Below are positions 1 to 6,197 of a DNA stretch of 7,705 nucleotides, one piece after another. Under the pieces are notes generated by a model. It was not told where the DNA came from. It ran no database searches and saw only the letters and a program-made list of their open reading frames with translations. The number at the start of each line of letters is the position of its first letter. Position 1 is the first letter of the stretch. The DNA lies in assembly GCA_903859225.1 (NCBI GenBank), contig CAIOLV010000154.1:1-7705 (forward strand), read 5' to 3'. This stretch comes from an uncultured bacterium (GTDB lineage: Bacteria > Bipolaricaulota > Bipolaricaulia > UBA7950 > UBA9294). The position numbers and the translations under genes were made by a program.

Positions 1-1022
1 CCGGCGATGACGATGCCCTTGTACCCGTTCTCGACGAGCGAGTCGATGATGTCGGGGTGCATGTTGGGGTAGTAGTAGGTCAGCGTCACCCGCTCCTCGA
101 AGTAGGGCAGGATGTCGACGTGCCGGTCGTCGCGGCGATGGGCATAGTCCTGGCGCAGCGGCTTCACCCCGTCCCGAGTCACGGTGGCGAGCGGAATGTC
201 GCCGATGGTGCGGAAGGTTGACCGATAGGACGAGTGCATCTTGCGGACTCGCGTCGCGCGGTGAAGCAGCCCGTACTCGTCGGATGTCGGGCCGAACATG
301 CACACCATGACCTCGGCGATGTCCGACGTCGCGGCCGTGGTCGTTGCGTGGATGAGATTCCGCGCTGCGTCCGACGACGGGCGATCGGCCGATCGTTGCG
401 ACCCGACCATGACGATGGGCACGGGCGAGTGCTGCACCATGAACGCGAGCGCGCTCGCCGTGTGGTGCATGGTGTCCGTGCCGTGGCCGATGACGATGCC
501 GTGGATCCCGTTCTCGATCTCCCGCCCGATCGCGTTGGCCAGTCCGATGTACTGCGTCGGTCCCATGTTCTCGGAGAACACGGCGAACAGCTTCTCCGTC
601 GAGAGGTTGCAGATGTCAGCCAACTCCGGCACCGCTCCATAGAGCTCGCCGGGCGAGAACGCCGGGATGACAGCTCCGGTGCGGTAGTCGAGGCGCGATG
701 CGATGGTTCCCCCGGTCCCGAGGAGTTTCACGTTCGGCTTGTCGGGCGAGGTAGGGAACTCCTTCTCCGGGATCTTGTAGTGCGCCTCGCGGCGCCCGAG
801 TTCCGTGACGCTGCGCAGCGTCCGAACGTCGATGCCGACGTTGTACCCCGTGGCCAGTTTGATCACGAGGTGACGCGAATCGTCGAACTCCGAGCGCGGG
901 AGGATGATTCCGCGGAAGTGGCCGCGGGTCGAGTCGATGTCGACATCGCTCCACACGCCGACGCTGAACTTCACGAGCGCGTCGAGAGCCTCGCCCTTAT
1001 AGCCCTTCTGCGCTTCACTCAT
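1..1022 (-). CDS. gatD: Glutamyl-tRNA(Gln) amidotransferase subunit D, C-terminus cut by window edge
   Basis: GatD is the asparaginase-like subunit of the GatDE tRNA-dependent amidotransferase; it hydrolyses Gln or Asn to supply ammonia to GatE. I translated 340 complete codons from ATG at 1022; the frame stays open to base 1. Residues about 15-70 resemble the small beta-barrel N-terminal domain of GatD, which separates it from plain asparaginases. The type I asparaginase core begins near residue 97. It shows TGGT at 103-106 (catalytic Thr103), HGTDT at 180-184 (Thr182, Asp183) and the Lys of RKMHSS (Lys261), so the expected catalytic residues are present. Full-length GatD is usually a little over 400 residues, so the C-terminal part lies outside the window. 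The start is set by the GAGGAGG site 7 bases upstream, inside gatE, and by the ATGA overlap with the gatE stop. The family call is very secure; no frameshift is seen. Confidence 0.95.
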   Translation of the reverse strand, partial: MSEAQKGYKGEALDALVKFSVGVWSDVDIDSTRGHFRGIILPRSEFDDSRHLVIKLATGYNVGIDVRTLRSVTELGRREAHYKIPEKEFPTSPDKPNVKLLGTGGTIASRLDYRTGAVIPAFSPGELYGAVPELADICNLSTEKLFAVFSENMGPTQYIGLANAIGREIENGIHGIVIGHGTDTMHHTASALAFMVQHSPVPIVMVGSQRSADRPSSDAARNLIHATTTAATSDIAEVMVCMFGPTSDEYGLLHRATRVRKMHSSYRSTFRTIGDIPLATVTRDGVKPLRQDYAHRRDDRHVDILPYFEERVTLTYYYPNMHPDIIDSLVENGYKGIVIA

Positions 1023-2950
1023 CGAGCGGCCTCCTCGACCCACTTCGCGACCTCCGCGAGCGGCACGTTGCCCCACGCAAGCGCCCGCACCCGTCCCATG
1101 ACCACGGAGACGAGCGCTTCGGGTCGACGGACGTCTCTCGACTTGACCTGGCGCCGAATCTCAGCCCGCACGTCCTTCGCCGTTGCTGCGCGGTAGGCTG
1201 CCATAGCTAGAAGCTCGTCGAACGATGCGGCCGACTCGAGCAGCGCCAAGACGGCAAGATCGCGCGTGGCGTCTCCGGGGAGCTTGCGTGCCCGCGCCTG
1301 CGCGACCGCCCACCGAACGCGCTCTGCGGCGACCTCGCGGTCGCCCATCGCCCGTCGAACGCGATGCCCAACGAGCGTCGAGGCCGCCGCCGAGTCGAGC
1401 CCGTCCGCGATGAGTTGCCCGACAAGCGGGCACAGATTCCGCCGCAACACGTACGCGTGCACATCCTCAGGAGCACGCCAGCTCCGGAGCAACTCCATCT
1501 GGGATGCCACCGTCTGCGGCAGTCGCGCCCGCGCCGCTTCGACTGCCTCGTCCTCAATCGGAATCGGCGACGAATCGGTGTCCGGGTACATTCGATCGGG
1601 ACCCGGCAGGACGCGCTCGAAGATGGTGGTCCCGTTCGGAAGTCCCTTCCGCGTCTCGTTCGGCACCCCAGCGAAGGCAAGCTGGCATCGCTCGATGACC
1701 GTCTCCACGGCAGTCTTCAGGTCAGCTTCCGGTCCCCACGCGACGAGGACCGCGTCGCCTGCCTTCGCGCCGACCCGCTTCCGCAGATCTTTCCACGCCG
1801 CAGCCGACAGAGGCTCGGGGGCGTCGGAGTGGATCATGTTTGGCTTCTCGACGCAGGCAACGACCTTCAGACGGTCGGAGATCTCGTCTGCGAGCGTCCT
1901 CCCGGGGTTGGTGACGAACGCGAGGAGCCCGGCGAACTGCGGCAGCCCGACCACGGCCGCGCACGCTCCGTCCGGCACGACGGGCACGAGCCGGGCCGCA
2001 TCCTCTGCGGACAGGCTTACGTGGACGGCATCCCAGGCCTTGGAGTCGGCGACGCGGCGCGCAAGCTCGTCGCGCACGAGCAGGAGCGCCTTCTGGCGGA
2101 AGGCTTCGTTGTGCGTCAGCTCGGGGATCCAGCGGACGTGCTGCACCCCCTTGATCTCGATCCGCGTGCCGCCTTCGATGCTGACGTTCACGTCCTCCCG
2201 CGCTGCGCCGATGCCGACGTTGACGTGGCCCGTGCTGCGCGCCAGGTATCGGAGGTAGTTCGCCGCCTCGGCCGCTTCATCGGGCGTCAGGAGTTCCGGC
2301 TCCGTGACCGTCTCGACGAGCGGCATCCCGAGCCGGTCCGTCGTGTACGTCCTCTCGTGCCCGATGTCACTCACTTCGCGGCACGAGTCTTCCTCCAACG
2401 ACAGCTGGCGAACGCCGATGCGCTTCCCGGCAAGCGGGATCGAGCCGTCGATGCCGACGATCGCCGTGCGCTGGAATCCAGTCGGGATGCTGCCATCAAG
2501 ATACTGCTTGCGCGCGATGTGGAGCTCGCCGACAACGCTCGTCCCGAGGAGGAGTGCGATCTCGACGGCAATGCCGAGAGCCTCGCGGTTCACGGCGAAC
2601 GGCGGCGTGTCGTCGATGTCGTACGTGCACGCCGTCCGGCCCTTGATGCGATACGTGATGTTCTTCTTCGTCCTGTACTCCATGAGGGCCGTGCCGTCGT
2701 ACTCCCCGAGTTCGCTCAGCGTCGGCCGCATGTGGCGCACGAGCTGTGCGTCGTAGTCGTCGCCATCCTGGTACAGGCCGGCCGGGCAACGGCAGAAGAG
2801 CTTCTTTGCGGTGCGGAGTTGCTGGTGCACCTCGAGCCCGCAGCGGAACCCAAGCGCACGATACGTCTCCGGCGTCGCGTCGCGCCGGGAAACGTAGCCA
2901 AGAGGATTGTGGCTGTCGGAGTCGTCTGAAACCGCGTTGGCCTTGTTCAT
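1019..2950 (-). CDS. gatE: Glutamyl-tRNA(Gln) amidotransferase subunit E
   Basis: GatE binds Glu-tRNA(Gln), activates the glutamyl carboxylate with ATP and amidates it with ammonia from GatD. The protein is 643 residues from ATG at 2950. The catalytic GatB/GatE domain opens with GLEVHQQL (38-45), followed by a Cys-rich KLFCRCP (51-56). RIEIKGVQ (263-270) and PGPDRMYPDTDSSPIPI (449-465) are GatE-type versions of motifs that differ in bacterial GatB. Residues about 290-420 fit the GAD insert found in GatE but absent from GatB, and about 480-640 fit the helical YqeY-like tRNA-binding tail. The frame stays open upstream to 3250, but those 100 codons are Arg-rich, match no GatE feature and run through the candidate promoter. 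ATG 2950 is therefore preferred, although no clear SD precedes it. Even so, about 20 residues precede the point where I would expect the conserved domain to begin. The gene is first in an operon with gatD. Confidence 0.95.
   Translation of the reverse strand: MNKANAVSDDSDSHNPLGYVSRRDATPETYRALGFRCGLEVHQQLRTAKKLFCRCPAGLYQDGDDYDAQLVRHMRPTLSELGEYDGTALMEYRTKKNITYRIKGRTACTYDIDDTPPFAVNREALGIAVEIALLLGTSVVGELHIARKQYLDGSIPTGFQRTAIVGIDGSIPLAGKRIGVRQLSLEEDSCREVSDIGHERTYTTDRLGMPLVETVTEPELLTPDEAAEAANYLRYLARSTGHVNVGIGAAREDVNVSIEGGTRIEIKGVQHVRWIPELTHNEAFRQKALLLVRDELARRVADSKAWDAVHVSLSAEDAARLVPVVPDGACAAVVGLPQFAGLLAFVTNPGRTLADEISDRLKVVACVEKPNMIHSDAPEPLSAAAWKDLRKRVGAKAGDAVLVAWGPEADLKTAVETVIERCQLAFAGVPNETRKGLPNGTTIFERVLPGPDRMYPDTDSSPIPIEDEAVEAARARLPQTVASQMELLRSWRAPEDVHAYVLRRNLCPLVGQLIADGLDSAAASTLVGHRVRRAMGDREVAAERVRWAVAQARARKLPGDATRDLAVLALLESAASFDELLAMAAYRAATAKDVRAEIRRQVKSRDVRRPEALVSVVMGRVRALAWGNVPLAEVAKWVEEAAR
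1030..1036 (-). promoter_or_regulatory. Ribosome binding site of gatD inside the end of gatE
   Basis: On the minus strand GAGGAGG lies 7 bases before the gatD ATG, within the last codons of gatE. It supports the gatD start and suggests that the distal gene can recruit ribosomes itself as well as by translational coupling. Confidence 0.8.
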
Positions 2951-3005
2951 GGTGTGGCGCGCGGATCGGACGCAAGATTCGCCCGGCCGATCGCGCGAAT
3001 GGGGA

Positions 3006-3034
3006 ATCATAGACACAGTCAGCGTCCGGCGCAA
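3006..3034 (-). promoter_or_regulatory. Candidate sigma-70-type promoter of gatE-gatD
   Basis: Read on the minus strand, TTGCGC (3034-3029) is followed after exactly 17 bases by TATGAT (3011-3006). The -10 box differs from TATAAT at one position; the -35 box keeps only the TTG half. Transcription would start near 2999, leaving about 50 untranslated bases before the gatE ATG at 2950. This start would also exclude the upstream in-frame ATG at 3010, which lies within the -10 box. The call is inferred from motif and position only. Confidence 0.5.
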
Positions 3035-3047
3035 GGCTTCGCCACCC

Positions 3048-3075
3048 TTGCTTTGGCGGCGAGTCTGGCTATACT
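3048..3075 (+). promoter_or_regulatory. Candidate promoter of the acetyltransferase-ABC operon
   Basis: TTGCTT (3048-3053), a 16-base spacer and TATACT (3070-3075) form a plausible -35/-10 pair in a locally AT-richer patch. Initiation near 3082 would give a 5' leader of about 320 bases before the acetyltransferase. I saw no better -10 box closer to 3401, but a weaker promoter there cannot be excluded. Confidence 0.4.
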
Positions 3076-3138
3076 CGCATCCAATCCAGCTATCTTGGGC
3101 CGCCGTCTCTCCACGAGACCGGCGGGTGGCGAAGCGCC

Positions 3139-3153
3139 CCGGGCATTGCCCGG
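3139..3153 (+). repeat. GC-rich hairpin in the plus-strand leader
   Basis: CCGGGC, a 3-base ATT loop and GCCCGG form a perfect 6-bp stem. No T-run follows, so it is not a standard terminator. It lies 13 bases before the AAGGAGG at 3167-3173 and could affect access to that site if the leader is transcribed. Confidence 0.4.
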
Positions 3154-3185
3154 ACAGGCATCGAACAAGGAGGCGGTTCATCACG

Positions 3186-3263
3186 ATGATCGGTAATCGA
3201 TCTCGATCCGCTGCCTCACTGTTTGAGGCCCGCGGAGGCGCGTTCGCCACACTCTCCTTCTAG
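3186..3263 (+). CDS. Possible 25-residue leader peptide or small ORF
   Basis: ATG at 3186 opens 25 codons ending in TAG at 3261-3263. The predicted peptide starts MIGNRSRSAA and ends FATLSF; it has no recognisable domain, signal peptide or clear membrane helix. Support comes from an AAGGAGG at 3167-3173, although the 12-base spacing is longer than ideal, and from its place in the long leader of an ABC exporter operon. Against it, codon use is less GC-biased than in the flanking genes (14 of 24 non-start sense codons end in G or C, with two CGA). An imperfect repeat, GATCG-5-CGATC, covers 3188-3202 near its start. It may be chance; conservation of the peptide would decide. Confidence 0.22.
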   Translation: MIGNRSRSAASLFEARGGAFATLSF

Positions 3264-3280
3264 GTTCTTCGAGCGAACGC
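3240..3280 (+). repeat. Inverted repeat spanning the small-ORF stop codon
   Basis: GCGTTCG (3240-3246) is perfectly complementary in inverted orientation to CGAACGC (3274-3280), with 27 bases between. After one mismatch the pairing continues by two G-C pairs (3237-3238 with 3282-3283). The repeat encloses the end and stop codon of the possible 25-codon ORF, so a ribosome stalled there would prevent pairing. No T-run follows. It could be an operator, an RNA fold or chance. Confidence 0.25.
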
Positions 3281-3388
3281 TCCCAGGCTTCGTCCTGCCA
3301 AGGACATCCTCCGCGGAACTCTTCGCAAGACGACTCTCTTCGGTGCTCGCAGCGGAATGCCGCCCGCGACTGTCCACGTAAAGGAAGA

Positions 3389-3394
3389 GAAGGA
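3389..3394 (+). promoter_or_regulatory. Ribosome binding site of the acetyltransferase
   Basis: GAAGGA lies 6 bases before ATG 3401, in a purine-rich run (3381-3394). It fixes the start used here. Confidence 0.75.
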
Positions 3395-3400
3395 CATACC

Positions 3401-4414
3401 ATGCTTTCAAGATTGCCCAACGGATACACTGCGCGGTCCATTCGACTCTCGGATGTCGAGGCCCTGGCTCGCATGTTCAACGAGAACTCGCGCCGTCTTT
3501 ACGGCGTCGATCAGCACGCGGCTGCCAACTTGGAGACCGAGTGGCGGACGCCGGGATTCGATCTCGAGCGCGACACGCGCGCCATCTTCGCTCCGTCCGG
3601 CGAACCTGCTGGATACGCTGAGGTCTGGGACATCGACCCTCCGCATGTTCGGCTCTGGAGCTGGGGTTGTGTGCGCCCGAAGGAGCGGGGCCGCGGGATC
3701 GGTTCGGCTCTCGTCGCGTGGCAGGATGAGCGAGGCCGCGCCGCGGTGGCCAACGCTCCGGTCGGCACGCGCGTCAGCCTTCGCCAAACCGTGTCCAGCC
3801 TGGACGAGCCCGCCGGACGGCTCCTCGAGTCCAACGGCTACGACGCGATCCGCCGCAACTACCAGATGCGGATCGAGCTGGATGCGCCGACGCCCTCGCC
3901 GGCGTGGCCGGGCGGCGTCACCGTCCGCACCTTCGACCCGGCACGCGATGTCGAGCCGATGGTTGACGCCGTGCGGGCCTCGTTCCGCGATCACTGGGGA
4001 TACGTCGAATCGCCGCTCGAGAGTGACCTCGCCGTCTGGCGCCACATCATCACCGAAGAGAAGGATTTCGACGCCAGCTTGTGGTTTCTCGCCGTGCGTG
4101 ATGGCGACATCGTCGCCATCGCCCTGTGCTCGGCGAAGGAGCCGGAGGACCCGGACCTGGGCTACGTCAACACGCTCGGCGTCATCCGCGAGTGGCGCCG
4201 CCAGGGGATCGGGCTTGCTCTCCTTCATCATGCGTTCGCCGAGCTCGGGCGCCGTGGAAAGAAGCGCGTCGGTCTCGGAGTCGATGGGTCGAGCCTCACC
4301 GGCGCCGTGCGCCTCTACGAACGGGCCGGCATGCACGTCGAGCGCCGACGAGTCCTGTACGAGAAGGAACTTCGTCCCGGCCGCGATCTGACGACGCAGA
4401 GCCTGGAGGAGTGA
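3401..4414 (+). CDS. Tandem-GNAT-domain N-acetyltransferase
   Basis: The 337-residue protein is two GNAT folds in tandem, expected to be cytosolic and to transfer an acyl group from acetyl-CoA to an amine. Domain 1 (about 8-160) has the acetyl-CoA pyrophosphate loop RGRGIG (96-101) and a closing RLLESNGYDAIRRNYQMRI segment. Domain 2 (about 172-325) has YVNTLGVIREWRRQGIG with the loop RRQGIG (266-271), then VDGSSLTGAVRLYERAGM (294-311), typical of the GNAT C-terminal half. Length and layout recall mycothiol synthase MshD and other double-GNAT enzymes, but no substrate residue is diagnostic, so no symbol is given. It is the first gene of the operon; its stop is one base from the first ABC gene. 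That context suggests, by inference, a small-molecule or antibiotic acetylase acting on what the exporter handles. A metabolic or protein acetylase is the alternative. Confidence 0.9.
   Translation: MLSRLPNGYTARSIRLSDVEALARMFNENSRRLYGVDQHAAANLETEWRTPGFDLERDTRAIFAPSGEPAGYAEVWDIDPPHVRLWSWGCVRPKERGRGIGSALVAWQDERGRAAVANAPVGTRVSLRQTVSSLDEPAGRLLESNGYDAIRRNYQMRIELDAPTPSPAWPGGVTVRTFDPARDVEPMVDAVRASFRDHWGYVESPLESDLAVWRHIITEEKDFDASLWFLAVRDGDIVAIALCSAKEPEDPDLGYVNTLGVIREWRRQGIGLALLHHAFAELGRRGKKRVGLGVDGSSLTGAVRLYERAGMHVERRRVLYEKELRPGRDLTTQSLEE
4405..4410 (+). promoter_or_regulatory. Ribosome binding site of the first ABC gene
   Basis: GGAGGA sits 5 bases before ATG 4416, inside the last codons of the acetyltransferase gene. 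Termination at 4412-4414 and initiation at 4416 are almost contiguous, favouring translational coupling. Confidence 0.8.
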
Positions 4415-4415
4415 G

Positions 4416-6197
4416 ATGAAGCTGCCGCTGCGCGAGGGCCTGGGGCTACTCGGCCGCTACGTGCGGCCGCAGGCGCGGTGGGTCGTCGCGCTCGCTCTTC
4501 TCGTGCTCGCGACGATCGGCCTGCGCCTGGCGAACCCGCAGATCCTGAGACACTTTGTCGACACCGCGACCACCGGGGGGGCGCGCGCCGTCCTCATCCG
4601 CGACGCGCTCCTCTTCTTTGGAATCGCTGTCCTGGTGCAGATGATCTCGGTAGCTGCGACCTATGTTGGCGAGACCGTGGCGTGGTCGGCGACGAACGCG
4701 CTCCGCCTCGACCTCTTGCGGCACGCTCTGCACCTCGACGCGACGTTTCACAAGGACAACTCTCCCGGGCAGCTCATCGAACGCATCGACGGTGATGTCG
4801 CGACGCTGTCGAACTTCCTGTCGCGGTTCACGATTGACATCGTGGGTAATGCAATTCTGATCGCCGGTATCATCGCCCTCCTCTTCCGTGAGGACTGGCG
4901 AATCGGCCTTCCCATCCTCGCCTTTGTCGTGCTGACCGTGTGGCTCCTCGGTCGGATCCGCAAGTCGGCCGTGCCCCACTGGACGACCTTCCGCAAGCAG
5001 ATGGCCGAGTTCTTCGGGTTCCTCGGCGAGCGGCTTGCGGGGACGGAGGACATTCGCGCCAACGGAGGCGTGCCCTACGTGATGCGGCGGTTCTTCGAGC
5101 TCATCCGGAAGCTCTTCCCGGTTCGGCGGCGCGCGGGCCTTGCGGGATTTGGAATGTGGATGGCCAACGTCGCCCTGTTCACGTTCGGGCAAGCCATCGC
5201 CTTCGGCGTCGGCGCGACGCTGTGGAAGGCCGCCGTCATCTCGCTCGGTACCGTCTACCTCGTCTTCTACTACACGGATCTCCTCCACGGCCCGATCTCC
5301 CAGATGCGCGAGCAGATCACGGATCTCCAGCGGGCCGAGGCCGGACTTCGACGAATCCGCGCGCTCCTCGGCACTCCTTCGAAGCTCGACGACCACGGGC
5401 GCGGCCACCTTCCGAGGGGCGCCCTTCCTGTCACTCTCGACCACGTCACGTTCGCCTACGAGACCTCTTCGCCCGAGGCCGAAGGGCAAACCGCCGCCGA
5501 GGCAGTCGCTGCACTTCGTGACGTCTCGGTCGAGGTTCCGGCCGGCACGACGCTCGGCCTGCTTGGGAGGACCGGGAGCGGGAAGTCGACGCTCGCTCGC
5601 CTGGTGGCTCGTCTCTATGACTGCCAGCACGGGAACGTTCGGGTGGGGGAGCTGCGCGTCGCGGACGTGCCGCTCGATCACCTGCGGGCTCGCGTGCGAC
5701 TTGTCTCACAGGAGGTCCAGGTGCTCCGAGCGACGGTGCGGGAGAACGTTCGTCTTTTCGATCCCTCGATCTCCGACGAGACCATTCTCTCGGCTCTCGG
5801 CGAGCTGGGCCTGCGCGACTGGGTGCTCGCTCTTCCCGCCGGGCTCGACACCGTGATCGGCTCGTCCGGCGTCGGGCTGTCCGCCGGCCAGAGCCAGCTT
5901 CTTGCCCTGGCGCGCACGTTCGTCGCCGACCCGGCGGTCATCATTCTCGACGAGGCGTCTTCCCGGCTCGATCCGGCGACGGAGGCGCTGCTCGAGCGAG
6001 CCGTCGACCGCCTCCTCGCGGGACGCACGGCCATCGTGATCGCCCACCGGCTGTCTACGGTTCGCCGCGCCGATCAGATCGTGATCCTCGACGGCGGCCG
6101 TGTCCTCGAAGCGGGAGATCGCGAGGCGCTCTCCCGCGACTCGTCCTCCCATCTGTCGCGCTTGCTCGCCACCGGACTGGAAGAGGTTCTCGTATGA
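4416..6197 (+). CDS. ABC exporter half-transporter (permease fused to ATPase), first subunit
   Basis: The 593-residue inner-membrane protein has an N-terminal type IV exporter membrane domain fused to an ATPase domain. Hydrophobic segments lie at about 22-40, 63-85, 140-157, 163-180, 245-268 and 272-290, matching six helices. The ATPase domain (about 337-580) has an A-loop Tyr348, Walker A GRTGSGKST (384-392), Q-loop Gln432, signature LSAGQ (488-492), Walker B VIILDE with catalytic Glu513, D-loop SRLD (516-519) and H-loop His544. All catalytic residues are present; the only deviation is Ala for Gly in the signature. Length is normal for a half-transporter. The next gene encodes a different half-transporter with ATGA overlap, so a heterodimer like BmrCD, LmrCD or TM287/288 is likely. 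Substrate cannot be read from sequence; drugs, lipids and peptides are all possible. Confidence 0.93.
   Translation: MKLPLREGLGLLGRYVRPQARWVVALALLVLATIGLRLANPQILRHFVDTATTGGARAVLIRDALLFFGIAVLVQMISVAATYVGETVAWSATNALRLDLLRHALHLDATFHKDNSPGQLIERIDGDVATLSNFLSRFTIDIVGNAILIAGIIALLFREDWRIGLPILAFVVLTVWLLGRIRKSAVPHWTTFRKQMAEFFGFLGERLAGTEDIRANGGVPYVMRRFFELIRKLFPVRRRAGLAGFGMWMANVALFTFGQAIAFGVGATLWKAAVISLGTVYLVFYYTDLLHGPISQMREQITDLQRAEAGLRRIRALLGTPSKLDDHGRGHLPRGALPVTLDHVTFAYETSSPEAEGQTAAEAVAALRDVSVEVPAGTTLGLLGRTGSGKSTLARLVARLYDCQHGNVRVGELRVADVPLDHLRARVRLVSQEVQVLRATVRENVRLFDPSISDETILSALGELGLRDWVLALPAGLDTVIGSSGVGLSAGQSQLLALARTFVADPAVIILDEASSRLDPATEALLERAVDRLLAGRTAIVIAHRLSTVRRADQIVILDGGRVLEAGDREALSRDSSSHLSRLLATGLEEVLV
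6179..6186 (+). promoter_or_regulatory. Ribosome binding site of the second ABC gene
   Basis: The purine-rich GGAAGAGG lies 7 bases before ATG 6194, within the end of the first ABC gene, and supports the overlapping start. Confidence 0.7.

Larger units (their letters stand above)
2951..3400. other. Intergenic region between divergent operons, with long plus-strand leader
   Basis: This 450-base stretch separates the gatE start from the acetyltransferase start. It contains back-to-back candidate promoters near 3006-3075. Towards the acetyltransferase gene follow a GC-rich hairpin, an SD-like site with a short ORF, and an inverted repeat. From about 3285 to 3380 I see only short GC-rich stems: GCGG at 3352-3355 could pair with CCGC at either 3311-3314 or 3360-3363. 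There is no T-run that would make an intrinsic terminator. I found no tRNA, rRNA, known riboswitch or IS end. Confidence 0.7.

Noticed and set aside
234..1196. 320-codon plus-strand open frame opposite gatD
   Set aside because: It lies antisense to gatD, which has all asparaginase motifs; the frame crosses the gatE-gatD junction and resembles no protein I know.
1364..2929. 521-codon plus-strand open frame opposite gatE
   Set aside because: It is antisense to a confidently identified gene, rich in Arg, Asp and Val with no domain, and is explained by the strong G/C third-position bias of gatE.
3139..3153. Hairpin considered as an intrinsic terminator
   Set aside because: No T-run follows on the plus strand or, read the other way, on the minus strand.
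2951..3250. N-terminal extension of gatE to an upstream ATG at 3250
   Set aside because: The extra 100 codons are Arg- and Ser-rich, resemble nothing in GatE, and would place the candidate -35/-10 boxes inside the gene.
3267..3342. Four CTTCG pentamers in 76 bases (3267, 3288, 3321, 3338), possible UUCG-capped stems or a repeat array
   Set aside because: Spacing is irregular, flanks do not match, and only the second sits in even a 4-bp stem (CAGG/CCTG). The pentamer is also common elsewhere in this GC-rich window.
4446..5681. 411-codon minus-strand open frame opposite the first ABC gene
   Set aside because: Same pattern: charged, motif-free sequence antisense to a well-supported exporter gene.
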